Shown here: positions 1-7,400 of the stretch, in pieces
How positions within the stretch are numbered: position 1 is the stretch's first letter
Layout: each line of letters opens with the position of its first letter
Source of the DNA: Gammaproteobacteria bacterium
GTDB taxonomy: Bacteria; Pseudomonadota; Gammaproteobacteria; Enterobacterales; Psychrobiaceae
DNA: 37,618 nt
Direction of reading: 5' to 3'
Assembly (NCBI GenBank): GCA_013214945.1
Contig: JABSRT010000034.1
Span: 1 to 37,618, forward strand
The notes under the pieces: generated by a model
Told to the model about the DNA's origin: nothing
The model's database searches: none
What the model saw: the letters and a program-made list of their open reading frames with translations, nothing else
Program-made: the position numbers and the translations under genes

Positions 1-134
1 GTGAAATAGTTTGAGTCATATACGCTCCCTTTACATAAGCCGCATTAGATCACAAAATTAACGGAATTGGTATAAAATAAAGTCGAAGCCACGGAAAGAG
101 CGACTAAGCCATTGCCAGACTCATATTTAGAATG

Positions 135-165
135 AAGCCCCAGTCGAAAGACTGGGGCTTTTTTC
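135..165 (+). terminator. Rho-independent terminator (rrn-type)
   Basis: A perfect 11-bp stem (135-145 with 150-160) closed by a GAAA tetraloop is followed by a run of six T. It lies just after a 5S-rRNA-like 3' tail (about 108-120), so it probably once ended an rRNA transcript. Confidence 0.85.
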
Positions 166-199
166 GTTTTAAGCCTATAAAGAATGCTAGCGGGCGTGC

Positions 200-288
200 G
201 TCGCTAGCGGAGTACAATTGATAAGATTAATCGTCGACGACGTAGTCGTTGCGAGAGTTAGCTCGCAGCCACGAACGGATCGGTTTAG
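200..288. repeat. 89-bp direct repeat, copy 1
   Basis: This segment recurs at 855-943 with the same length and only scattered substitutions. It contains two adjacent small hairpins: ACGAC-GTA-GTCGT, then TGCGAG paired with CTCGCA. Each copy follows an rrn-type terminator, so the repeat seems to be part of a duplicated rRNA-operon trailer. Confidence 0.8.
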
Positions 289-548
289 CGCTAAAACAAA
301 GTCGAAGCCACGGAAAGAGCGACTTAGCCACCGCTCTAACACATCCTGTGTTCGTGGCATTCGTGCATCTTGGTAATTGCTCCTGCATTACCCTAATTAC
401 GCCCATCCTTGGGCTAATGCAATGCTCTACTACCGACATCCATGTCGGCATGTCGACGACGAAGTCGCCTCGAAGCAACCATAGCGAATCGGCACCATCT
501 AGATAGCTTGACTTTCCTTGGCCCGCGGGACCAAGGGGCTCAAGTTAT
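289..548. other. Non-coding, repeat-rich stretch
   Basis: No convincing gene is present. Positions 298-325 nearly repeat 79-106 (GTCGAAGCCACGGAAAGAGC and neighbours). Several small palindromes follow, such as CCGACATCCATGTCGG and GACGAAGTC at 458-466. Two open frames of about 84 codons on opposite strands here have low-complexity, arbitrary-looking products and no ribosome binding site, so I do not call them. Confidence 0.5.
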
Positions 549-598
549 CGCCCATTCCGAGCTCAGTAGTGAAACGATTTAGCGCCGAGACAGCGCCT

Positions 599-631
599 GT
601 CGCTCACGAAGTCAGTGCAATAGAGTTATGG
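599..631. repeat. Short direct repeat within 5S remnant, copy 1
   Basis: GTCGCTCACGAAGTCAGTGC and the bases after it recur at 704-737 with few differences. The two copies sit in the two separate inserts that break up the 5S rRNA remnant. Confidence 0.75.
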
Positions 632-703
632 TGTGTGTTGTTGGTACAGCGGAAGTGTGGGGTCTCCCCAGCTTAGTTGATGCCACGGACTTTAAAGCGT
701 GCC

Positions 704-737
704 GTCGCTGACGAAGTCAGTGCAACAGGATTAATGG
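704..737. repeat. Short direct repeat within 5S remnant, copy 2
   Basis: This is the second copy of the repeat at 599-631. It includes the small perfect hairpin CTGAC-GAA-GTCAG (709-721). Confidence 0.75.
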
Positions 738-786
738 GTTGATGGCTAGCGTGATCAGCCATTGCCAATCACTTATTTAGAATAAC

Positions 787-815
787 GCCCCAGCAGAAAT
801 GCTGGGGCTTTTTTC
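787..815 (+). terminator. Rho-independent terminator (rrn-type), second copy
   Basis: A 9-bp stem GCCCCAGCA/TGCTGGGGC with a GAAA loop is followed by TTTTTT. It is paralogous to the terminator at 135-165 and again lies directly after a 5S-like 3' tail (757-771). Confidence 0.85.
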
Positions 816-854
816 GTTTGTGCGCTATAAAAATTAGCAAGTCGATGGGCCACC

Positions 855-943
855 GTCGCAAGCGTAGTACAAAAGGTAAGATTAATCGTCGACGACGTAG
901 TCGTTGCGAGATCTAGCTCGCAGCAACGAACGGATCGGTTTAG
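855..943. repeat. 89-bp direct repeat, copy 2
   Basis: Same-length copy of 200-288, displaced by 655 bp. A third 5S-like 3' tail (about 978-995) follows it, without a terminator. Confidence 0.8.
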
Positions 944-1153
944 TGTTGGATACTGCTCGTAACCACAGCCAGAATGACTAAGCCATTGCCAATCATCTAT
1001 TTCGGATTAAGGTTTAAATATTAGACATTGCAAAGTGTGTATTGGCCGTTGGCGCTTTTAAAGATGCTAGGCAGCTATGTAATTTGAGAAGAGGCATTCG
1101 AATACGAAATGGTTAACAGAGGGGTATGTGTAATGTTTTGTTTATTATTAAAT

Positions 1154-1183
1154 ACATGCCATTACGATAACGTAACGGCATGT
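1154..1183 (-). terminator. Hairpin downstream of the sugar permease
   Basis: 13-base arms (1154-1166 and 1171-1183) pair with a single mismatch that is tolerated as G-U, around an ATAA loop. It lies 15 bp past the permease stop. On the minus strand the stem is followed by an A/T-rich run rather than a clean T tract, so terminator function is likely but not certain. Confidence 0.5.
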
Positions 1184-1198
1184 TGCGAGTATAAACGG

Positions 1199-2491
1199 TT
1201 AAGCACTAGCAAATTGACTCTGGCGATCGAAAGATCTCAAATCGAGCATTGCATAGGCACCTACGACAGCAAAACACAGCGCCGGTACAATATATGAAAT
1301 CGCAGTACCGTAATTGTCAATAATTGCTCCCTGCAGCATTGGCATTAATGCGCCACCTAAGATTGCCATTACTAAGCCAGCAGCACCAAATTTAGTGTCT
1401 TCACCTAAGCCATGTAATGAAATGGCGTAAATAGTAGGAAACATTAATGATAAACATGCAGAAACAGCAACTAATGCCCAGACACCCGAAACATCAGGTA
1501 CCAGTGCAGCATAAGTACATAACAGTATTGCGGTTGTGCTCATTGCAGCAAGTAATTTAGATGCCCGCATAAAGCCCATCAACCAAGTCATGGCAAAGCG
1601 CGAAATCAAGAAGGTAATCATGCTGTATTGTAATACTTGACCACCTGCGACTTCATCAGTCGACATCGCTTCCATTACGTATTGAATGGTAAAAGTCCAA
1701 ACACAGGTTTGCGCCGCAACATTGAAAAATTGTGCGATAACCCCAAAACGGTAATGCTTGTTACTGGCTAAACGTTTGATGGTCGCTCTAAAATTGACTT
1801 TACGATCAGGCGTAGACGATGTGGTTTCAACCGGCGTTTTGGTCCATGCTATCGCGAACCAAATCAACACCAATACACAGGCCATTCCAACATAAGGGGT
1901 CATTACAGCATCAAGTTCAGCGGTTTGTATCGCACTTAATTGCTCTTGCGTCATTGCCAAACGCTCTTGCGCTGATGCCGCATTAAGGTTGGGTAAGATT
2001 AACGTTGCTGCCAAAAATACCCCGATGTTAGTGCCAACGGGATTAAATGCTTGCGCTAAATTTAGGCGTCTTGCAGCGTTGTTATTTGGGCCCATTGCCA
2101 TGACATAAGGATTGGCCGATGTTTCTAAAATTGATAAGCCGGCGGCCAGCACGAACAATGCGCCGAGGAAATAACCGAAAGTCATTGATTGACTCGCAGG
2201 GTAAAACAAAAACGCACCAGCGGCGGCAAAGCCTAGACCAGTTAACACACCCGTTTTATAAGAAAAGCGTTTATTAATAAACGCTGCTGGTAAAGCTAAG
2301 CAAAAATAGGCGCCGTAGTAACAAAATTGAACCAGCGACGATTGTAAATTAGTCATGGTAAATATTTTACTAAAGACCTTTACCAGTGGGTCAGTCATAT
2401 TAGCTGCCGTGCCCCAAGCAGCGAAACAAAGGGTGAGCAAAACAAAAGGTAACAGCATTCCCTTTGAGATTAGTGGTGTGTTTTTCATCAT
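1199..2491 (-). CDS. FucP-type MFS sugar:H+ symporter
   Basis: 430-residue inner-membrane permease with about 12 hydrophobic segments, the normal length for the FucP/GluP branch of the major facilitator superfamily. The hallmark of that branch is present at about residues 122-150: LETSANPYVMAMGP followed by RLNLAQAFNPVG. Such proteins import fucose, glucose/galactose or related monosaccharides with protons. No neighbouring catabolic enzyme identifies the sugar. It is divergent from a ROK-family repressor, a usual arrangement for sugar-induced transporters, and the 198-bp gap holds a candidate operator. The start at 2491 follows an AGAGAG ribosome-binding stretch; an ATG doublet leaves one codon of uncertainty. 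Confidence 0.88.
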   Translation of the reverse strand: MMKNTPLISKGMLLPFVLLTLCFAAWGTAANMTDPLVKVFSKIFTMTNLQSSLVQFCYYGAYFCLALPAAFINKRFSYKTGVLTGLGFAAAGAFLFYPASQSMTFGYFLGALFVLAAGLSILETSANPYVMAMGPNNNAARRLNLAQAFNPVGTNIGVFLAATLILPNLNAASAQERLAMTQEQLSAIQTAELDAVMTPYVGMACVLVLIWFAIAWTKTPVETTSSTPDRKVNFRATIKRLASNKHYRFGVIAQFFNVAAQTCVWTFTIQYVMEAMSTDEVAGGQVLQYSMITFLISRFAMTWLMGFMRASKLLAAMSTTAILLCTYAALVPDVSGVWALVAVSACLSLMFPTIYAISLHGLGEDTKFGAAGLVMAILGGALMPMLQGAIIDNYGTAISYIVPALCFAVVGAYAMLDLRSFDRQSQFASA

Positions 2492-2549
2492 TTCTCTCTA
2501 ATTATCATTGTTATATTCGCGGATAATTTAAACAACCCGTCGACCGCTG

Positions 2550-2578
2550 TCAATAAATCAATTAAATTTATTTATTGA
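2550..2578. promoter_or_regulatory. Candidate ROK operator (inverted repeat)
   Basis: TCAATAAAT at 2550-2558 and its exact reverse complement at 2570-2578 are separated by 11 bp in the divergent promoter gap between permease and ROK gene. AT-rich dyads are typical targets of ROK repressors such as NagC and Mlc. The assignment rests on position and symmetry only. Confidence 0.45.
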
Positions 2579-2689
2579 TTTCATTACCCAAGATCATTTT
2601 TTGTTGTGAGTTATGTGATATTTTGTTGCCAATGTTACTTGTCGGTGAAAATCAACAAGTTGTCTCTCCCCAATAATTGCTAGGTAAAA

Positions 2690-3904
2690 ATGAACATTGA
2701 TAATAACTTTACAGTGAAAAGTCCAGCCCAAGCATCCTTAGCCAAAATGAAAGAGGGCCGAAGTCAATCAGGCTTGCGTGCGTATAACGAACGCAAAATT
2801 ATGTCGGTAATTAGAGCGGTCGGCGAAGCGCCTAAATCAGAAATATCGAAAATTACAGGGTTATCTGCCCAAGCTGCCACGGTGATTATCAAGAGCCTCG
2901 AAGCTGAACAACTGGTGATTAGAAAAGAGCCACAACGAGGGCGAGTTGGTCAACCGCTAGTGCCGTTTGCGTTGAATCCCGATGGCGCCTTTGGCATAGG
3001 TTTAACAATAGGGCGTCGTAGTTTTGAAATGACCCTAATAGATTTCTTAGGCAATGTGAGAGCAAGTTTGCATGAAAATTTTGCCTATCCTAAAGTTGAT
3101 GATCTCGTTGTTTTTATCGAAAAAGGGATTTCAGCGCTGACGCTTAGTTTACCGAATGAACTAAGCGCCAAGATCAAAGGCATTGGCATTGCGACACCGA
3201 ATGAAATCTGGCATTGGGCCGAAGAATCTGGCGCGCCTTCAGCGGTGCTAGGTCAGTGGAAAGAATTTGATTTTATCGAGGAAATCGGCCAAATAAGTGA
3301 TTTGCCCGTTTACGTTTGCAACGATGATACTGCGGCATGCTCCGCAGAACTTAGTTTTGGTAATCCGACCGGAGTTAGTGATTTTCTGTATATATTTATC
3401 GGAACATTCATTGGTGGAGGTCTGGTGATTAATGGCCAATTACTGGCTGGGAAAAAGGGCAACGCGGGTGCAATTGGCTCGCTACCTTTGCCTTCAATTG
3501 CTACAGACGGCACGCTTAAATCGCAGCAATTGATCATGAAATCATCGATTCACATATTAGAAAAAATGCTGGCTGACGCTGGTCATAATACTGACGTCAT
3601 TAGTGGCGATTATCAGTCTTGGGGCGATTTAGGTGAAGTGCTAGCGTTATGGATAGATAATGTCGCCCAAGGTTTGGCTTACGCCACCATATGCTCTTGC
3701 GCTATTTTCGACTTCGAGGCGGTGATTATTGATGGCGCGATCCCCGAGTCAGTACGTCAAAAGATCGTAGAGCGCACTAAGCAAATGGTCAACGAGTCCG
3801 ATTTACGAGGCCTTTCACCTATCAACATCATTAGCGGTGTTATCGGTGGTAAAGCGCAATCGATAGGCAGTGCCAATTTACCCCTGCTGGCTAATTATTA
3901 TTAG
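2690..3904 (+). CDS. ROK-family transcriptional regulator
   Basis: 404 residues. A winged helix-turn-helix lies at about 36-95 (RKIMSVIRAVGEAPKSEISK, then GLSAQAATVIIKSLEAEQLV), followed by a ROK sugar-kinase-like fold. It has the phosphate-binding glycine motif IGTFIGGGLVINGQLLAG and an NDDTAACSAEL segment where ROK proteins have the sugar/catalytic Asp region. The zinc-binding Cys cluster common in ROK proteins, expected just after the AGAIG motif, is absent, so it is probably a regulator rather than a kinase. It most likely represses the divergent sugar permease and is relieved by the imported sugar or its phosphate. The start is supported by an AGG about 6 bases upstream. Confidence 0.88.
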   Translation: MNIDNNFTVKSPAQASLAKMKEGRSQSGLRAYNERKIMSVIRAVGEAPKSEISKITGLSAQAATVIIKSLEAEQLVIRKEPQRGRVGQPLVPFALNPDGAFGIGLTIGRRSFEMTLIDFLGNVRASLHENFAYPKVDDLVVFIEKGISALTLSLPNELSAKIKGIGIATPNEIWHWAEESGAPSAVLGQWKEFDFIEEIGQISDLPVYVCNDDTAACSAELSFGNPTGVSDFLYIFIGTFIGGGLVINGQLLAGKKGNAGAIGSLPLPSIATDGTLKSQQLIMKSSIHILEKMLADAGHNTDVISGDYQSWGDLGEVLALWIDNVAQGLAYATICSCAIFDFEAVIIDGAIPESVRQKIVERTKQMVNESDLRGLSPINIISGVIGGKAQSIGSANLPLLANYY

Positions 3905-3932
3905 CTTAAGCTGGCGTACAAGTCATAACGAA

Positions 3933-4895
3933 CTAACTAGCGCTATCCGCTGTTTTGAATCGCCGATAGCGCGCTGCCCGTAAATATTGATCATCAAAAC
4001 GCCGATCAAACGGCAATATCCAGTGCTCAATATCAAGCTTTGATGTTTCGTTTAGGATGTTAAAACCGCCAGCGCTAACAATAATTTTTGCTCTAGTGAG
4101 ATAATCAATCGCAGGGTAAACATTGATATGTAATAGATTGTCTTTAGTCGCTAAGGACTGGGGCAACTTGGGCGCAATTAATAGGATTGGCAAATCAATT
4201 GATTTTAGCCGTAGCCTGTCACTAGCGTACTGAACCAACAGTTCAATTTCTTGTGATTTTCCCGAATGAATCACCGCGCAATAATGTGCTGGTATCTCTT
4301 TAGCTAATTGCTGGTTAACGGCCCCTGCAACGTAGGCGCTGCTTAGCGATAATTGTTTGATAGTAAGTGAATGATTAACAAGGTAGGTGTGATGCTCTGG
4401 CGTTAACGGCTCAACTACATAGGTAATATCAAACTTATTATCTAGCTCAATGAAATCATTATAATTAGGCCACTTAATTAAACGCGCAATATTAACTAAT
4501 TTAAGCTGTGGTAGCTGTTGTGATAACTCTTGGGTTAAGCCATTAAGTTCTCCCGCAATACCAACCGGAAAACAATCGATAATTAAATACTCAATCTGAT
4601 GTAAGCCAAGCAGGGTAATGAGCCAGTGTAATTGCTCAGCTTTATTTTTAAAGGATTTAGGCGGATTAATGAGTTGGTGCGCGGACATTGCGTTAGCCAG
4701 TGGTGCATAGTGGCTCGTTGGCTCGGTTAAAAAGTGACTGCCAGTGATAATAGTGGCCGACTCAATCGCTAATTTATCACAAATTTTAAGTGCGCGTGAC
4801 AGATGCCCTAAACCAGCGCCCATTGCATAATAGGCGACTTTAGCCGCTGCAAAATTGGGCGCTTGGTTGCTATAACTCATCACCGATAAGGTCAT
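3933..4895 (-). CDS. MurG/GT28-like glycosyltransferase
   Basis: 320 residues, last gene of the leftward glycosyltransferase run. Its start overlaps the upstream glycosyltransferase stop by 4 bp (ATGA), so the two are translationally coupled. Near the N-terminus it has YYAMGAGLGHLSRALKICDK, the glycine/His loop of GT-B enzymes of the MurG/GT28 type. Near the C-terminus it has IIVSAGGFNILNET, which matches the nucleotide-sugar pocket loop. There is no signal peptide or membrane segment, so it is presumably cytosolic. Acceptor and sugar are unknown. A role in making a surface or lipid-linked glycan with its neighbours is inferred. Confidence 0.65.
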   Translation of the reverse strand: MTLSVMSYSNQAPNFAAAKVAYYAMGAGLGHLSRALKICDKLAIESATIITGSHFLTEPTSHYAPLANAMSAHQLINPPKSFKNKAEQLHWLITLLGLHQIEYLIIDCFPVGIAGELNGLTQELSQQLPQLKLVNIARLIKWPNYNDFIELDNKFDITYVVEPLTPEHHTYLVNHSLTIKQLSLSSAYVAGAVNQQLAKEIPAHYCAVIHSGKSQEIELLVQYASDRLRLKSIDLPILLIAPKLPQSLATKDNLLHINVYPAIDYLTRAKIIVSAGGFNILNETSKLDIEHWILPFDRRFDDQYLRAARYRRFKTADSAS

Positions 4896-6061
4896 TGACC
4901 AGCAACGAGTTCTAGTTCTAGTTCTAGTTCTAGTTCTAGTTCTAGGTTAGCCTGTTCAGCTAACGCCAATTGATAGGATCGGCTTTCACGTTCAACCGTG
5001 TATTGCTCACTGATCATGGTTTGGCAGTTTGAGCCAAGCTGTTCAAGCGACTCGGGTGACATCTGGGCCAGTTGATATAAACACTGCCTTAGCTGGTGAG
5101 GGTCACCCGGTTCAAACAGTAGCGCGTCTTGACCATGGCTTAAAATATCTTTCATGCCGCCAGTATTAGCCGCTAAAATAGGTCGACCTAAACCACCACC
5201 TTCAAGTAATACGTTCGGCATACCATCATAAAAAGAGGGGATGGCTAAGCAATCACAACTTAGGTAATAAGGTATCAGTTGATGGCGTTCCAAAAATGGC
5301 ACATGGGTATAACTTATTTTTGAGTCGCTGTGGTTAAGATGCTCAGTGATAGCGTCATCGAGATTTCCCACTAATAACAGATGAAACTGTTCACTCAAGC
5401 CAGAAATTTCGAGGTTTTCTAATAAAAACTTGCCACCCTTTTTCGCTTTTAAATCGCCGATCATGCCAAGCACGCGGCGGTTTGCTGGAAATTGAGCTCG
5501 AATTTGGTCACGGCGATTATTATATGATTTCATTGGTCGCCACAATGACAGATCTATGCCATTTGCAATCCAACTGACGTTAACTTCGGGAAACAGTCGT
5601 GCTATCTTGCGTACTTTATCTTGGCTCACGCAAATGACTTGCTGTGAGTTAGTATAAACATCCGCAATTAAAGGTCGGCGGCGACTGTCAAAGATCGCGG
5701 TATCAAAATCATTGCCACGCACCATAGTCACTAAGGGAATATCGAGCCAACTTGAATAATTTCTAGCGGCAATTAACGCGTAATGACTACCAAAAGCGAC
5801 TACTTTGCTATATTGCGTTGTTTGTTGCTCTAGCCAATTCCACAGCATGTTCAGGCCATGGCTTGGTTGGTCGCTTAACTCCCAACTATAATCATGACCG
5901 ATCACGGAATTTCCCTTGGTGCGCCGGCGAGACTTTTTTACTAAGTGAATAACATCAACCGCAATGTTATTAGCCCGTAAGCCACTGACTATTCTGTCGC
6001 AAGATTGCGCCATGCCACCTTGGTTGGGGTAGTAATTTTCGGTGATCCACAATATGGTCAT
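4892..6061 (-). CDS. GT4-family glycosyltransferase with (Leu-Glu)n tail
   Basis: 389 residues with the GT4 layout: N-terminal Rossmann half beginning ILWITENYYPNQGGMAQSCD, an SWIANGIDLSLWRP linker, and a C-terminal half with MIGDLKAKKGG and PSFYDGMPNVLLEGGGLGRPILAANTGG, the usual E(x)7E-type donor site. The C-terminus is odd. Six perfect copies of a hexanucleotide (4910-4945) encode alternating Leu-Glu just before the stop, and this repeat abuts the 4-bp overlap with the next gene. Being in frame, copy-number change would alter tail length but not the reading frame. Donor and acceptor are unknown. Confidence 0.82.
   Translation of the reverse strand: MTILWITENYYPNQGGMAQSCDRIVSGLRANNIAVDVIHLVKKSRRRTKGNSVIGHDYSWELSDQPSHGLNMLWNWLEQQTTQYSKVVAFGSHYALIAARNYSSWLDIPLVTMVRGNDFDTAIFDSRRRPLIADVYTNSQQVICVSQDKVRKIARLFPEVNVSWIANGIDLSLWRPMKSYNNRRDQIRAQFPANRRVLGMIGDLKAKKGGKFLLENLEISGLSEQFHLLLVGNLDDAITEHLNHSDSKISYTHVPFLERHQLIPYYLSCDCLAIPSFYDGMPNVLLEGGGLGRPILAANTGGMKDILSHGQDALLFEPGDPHQLRQCLYQLAQMSPESLEQLGSNCQTMISEQYTVERESRSYQLALAEQANLELELELELELELVAGQ
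4910..4945. repeat. Hexanucleotide tandem repeat (TTCTAG)6
   Basis: Six perfect TTCTAG units on the plus strand encode Leu-Glu repeats on the minus strand at the 3' end of the glycosyltransferase gene. Perfect short repeats of this kind are prone to slippage. Confidence 0.95.
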
Positions 6062-6069
6062 TGTCAGTC

Positions 6070-6495
6070 CTAAGAATCGAAAAACACTTCATCTGGCGAA
6101 TCCGCCAAATCGGAGATATTGCTCAGCTCAATATCAAAACTGCGCAAATCATACGCTTGATAGTACTGACCTAGATTTGTACCAAGATAAATGGCGCTGC
6201 CTTTGTGCTCTGTTAACAACTGATCGCGTTGTTGATAAGCCTTGATCAGATCAAGGTGAGTTTCAGATGCCGGCTCTGCTGACGACTGATGTTCGCTTGC
6301 CGACGCAGGTGTCAGCGCTTGGGCTTCACACTCAAGACAACGACTCAGTTTTTGAGGGAAGTGTTCAAAACATAACTGCCGCTCGCAGCTTGAACATTGT
6401 GCTTGGCTTGGTTTGCCGCAGTCATAAAGGGTAAAAAAACCGCGTTTGGCATCACAAGCTGGGCTCGTCATATTGTTGTCTGTATTGTCACTCAT
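6070..6495 (-). CDS. Small Cys-rich (zinc-finger-like) protein
   Basis: 141 residues, no recognised family. The N-terminal 55 residues carry eight Cys and one His. They are arranged as a single Cys, CGKP, CSSC, CFEHF and CLEC, resembling a B-box or double zinc-ribbon fold. A low-complexity Ser/Ala/Glu linker follows, then an acidic C-terminus rich in Asp (SDLADSPDEVFFDS). No signal peptide or membrane helix is visible. It overlaps the upstream membrane-protein gene by 4 bp and lies 8 bp before the GT4 gene, so the three are probably co-expressed. An accessory or metal-binding adaptor role is possible but unproven. Confidence 0.6.
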   Translation of the reverse strand: MSDNTDNNMTSPACDAKRGFFTLYDCGKPSQAQCSSCERQLCFEHFPQKLSRCLECEAQALTPASASEHQSSAEPASETHLDLIKAYQQRDQLLTEHKGSAIYLGTNLGQYYQAYDLRSFDIELSNISDLADSPDEVFFDS

Positions 6496-7328
6496 GTTGC
6501 CGCTCCTTGCGTCAGGTGTTGATATGGAACCCGCATTGTACTTAACATTTCTTTGGTATTGAGTTCACCGGTTGTACCGTCATATGATTGTTTTATAGTT
6601 TGTTTGTAGCAAATTTTATCCGCAGATTGGGTTAGTTTACCCAGCTCTTTTTTAAGTTTTAAATTAGCCTTGCTCAATTGATAAACCTTGGTGTCAAAGT
6701 TTAAATTAATCAGCGATTTACGTTTTAATTTATACTTTGTTTTGGTCTTTCCTCGCGGGTTTTGCCGCGTGCGTTTACGGATCACATCGTTGACTTTCCA
6801 AGTGAATTTGGTGCCATCTTTAAAAACCGTGCTTGCTTCGATAATGTTGAAACTATAAAAAATAGTTTTGGGTTTGGACTGTGGCAACTTAACGATTGCC
6901 TGTTTGACCAGTTCTTTATCAAAATTAAGTTTGAGGGTGATTTTTTGCCGATTACCAATTTCTAACGACAACACATTAATTAACGGGTACACCGTCTTGC
7001 GTAGGTTATCATTGACATCCTTTTTCTGGACTGAGCGATAGATAAGTCCAAGAATTACCAAGGGTACGAGTGCAATTGCTGGGATCAGAATAGTTTCAAA
7101 CATAACTCCTATAAAGACACTGATGATTAACGCTACCAGAGAAAATGCTAACCATTTACCAACCGTATGAGCAATGGTGTCACAAAGCTGATCATAGCGG
7201 CAAATAGGCTCTAAAAATCGGATCCATTTATGGGCTGACATCGAGTCGCAGCAGCCCTTGTCTTTAATAAACTGCTGTTGTTCTTGGCTTAAATTATTAT
7301 AGAGTTTACGCGGTTCGAATATATTCAT
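6492..7328 (-). CDS. Unknown membrane protein with two helices
   Basis: 278 residues, not recognised. An N-terminal cytosolic-looking segment with a Cys-Cys pair (KDKGCCDS, residues about 24-29) is followed by two adjacent hydrophobic helices at about 60-100 (LAFSLVALIISVFIGVMFET and IPAIALVPLVILGLIY). A long, strongly basic soluble domain follows, with RKRTRQNPRGKTKTKYKLKR at about 185-204. The gene sits between two glycosyltransferase blocks and overlaps the Cys-rich gene, so it is likely part of the same operon. Topology and function are open. Confidence 0.6.
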   Translation of the reverse strand: MNIFEPRKLYNNLSQEQQQFIKDKGCCDSMSAHKWIRFLEPICRYDQLCDTIAHTVGKWLAFSLVALIISVFIGVMFETILIPAIALVPLVILGLIYRSVQKKDVNDNLRKTVYPLINVLSLEIGNRQKITLKLNFDKELVKQAIVKLPQSKPKTIFYSFNIIEASTVFKDGTKFTWKVNDVIRKRTRQNPRGKTKTKYKLKRKSLINLNFDTKVYQLSKANLKLKKELGKLTQSADKICYKQTIKQSYDGTTGELNTKEMLSTMRVPYQHLTQGAAT

Positions 7329-7400
7329 TTGTTGTCCTTTTCAATAAATATTGGCTTAACTTTGATCTGATTACAGTTGGTCTACTTGAGTTGCGTTTAC

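Larger units (their letters stand above)
551..771 (+). pseudogene. 5S rRNA remnant interrupted by inserts
   Basis: Positions 551-588 match the conserved 5S rRNA segment around CCGAACTCAGAAGTGAAACG through GCGCCGA with few changes. Positions 651-670 match its AGTGTGGGGTCTCCCCA segment almost perfectly. About 757-771 resembles the 5S 3' end (CATTGCCAA). In an intact gene these blocks are contiguous or close; here 62 bp and 86 bp are inserted between them. Both inserts carry the same repeat (599-631 and 704-737). The 5' third of 5S cannot be recognised. The structure cannot fold as normal 5S, so it is probably a pseudogene. Confidence 0.65.

Noticed and set aside
227-506. Two overlapping ORFs of about 84 codons on opposite strands
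   Set aside because: They lie in repeat-rich rRNA-trailer sequence, share the same DNA and have arbitrary-looking composition.
1109-1297. 62-codon plus-strand ORF
   Set aside because: It overlaps the end of the sugar permease gene and the hairpin after it, has no homology I recognise and no convincing ribosome binding site.
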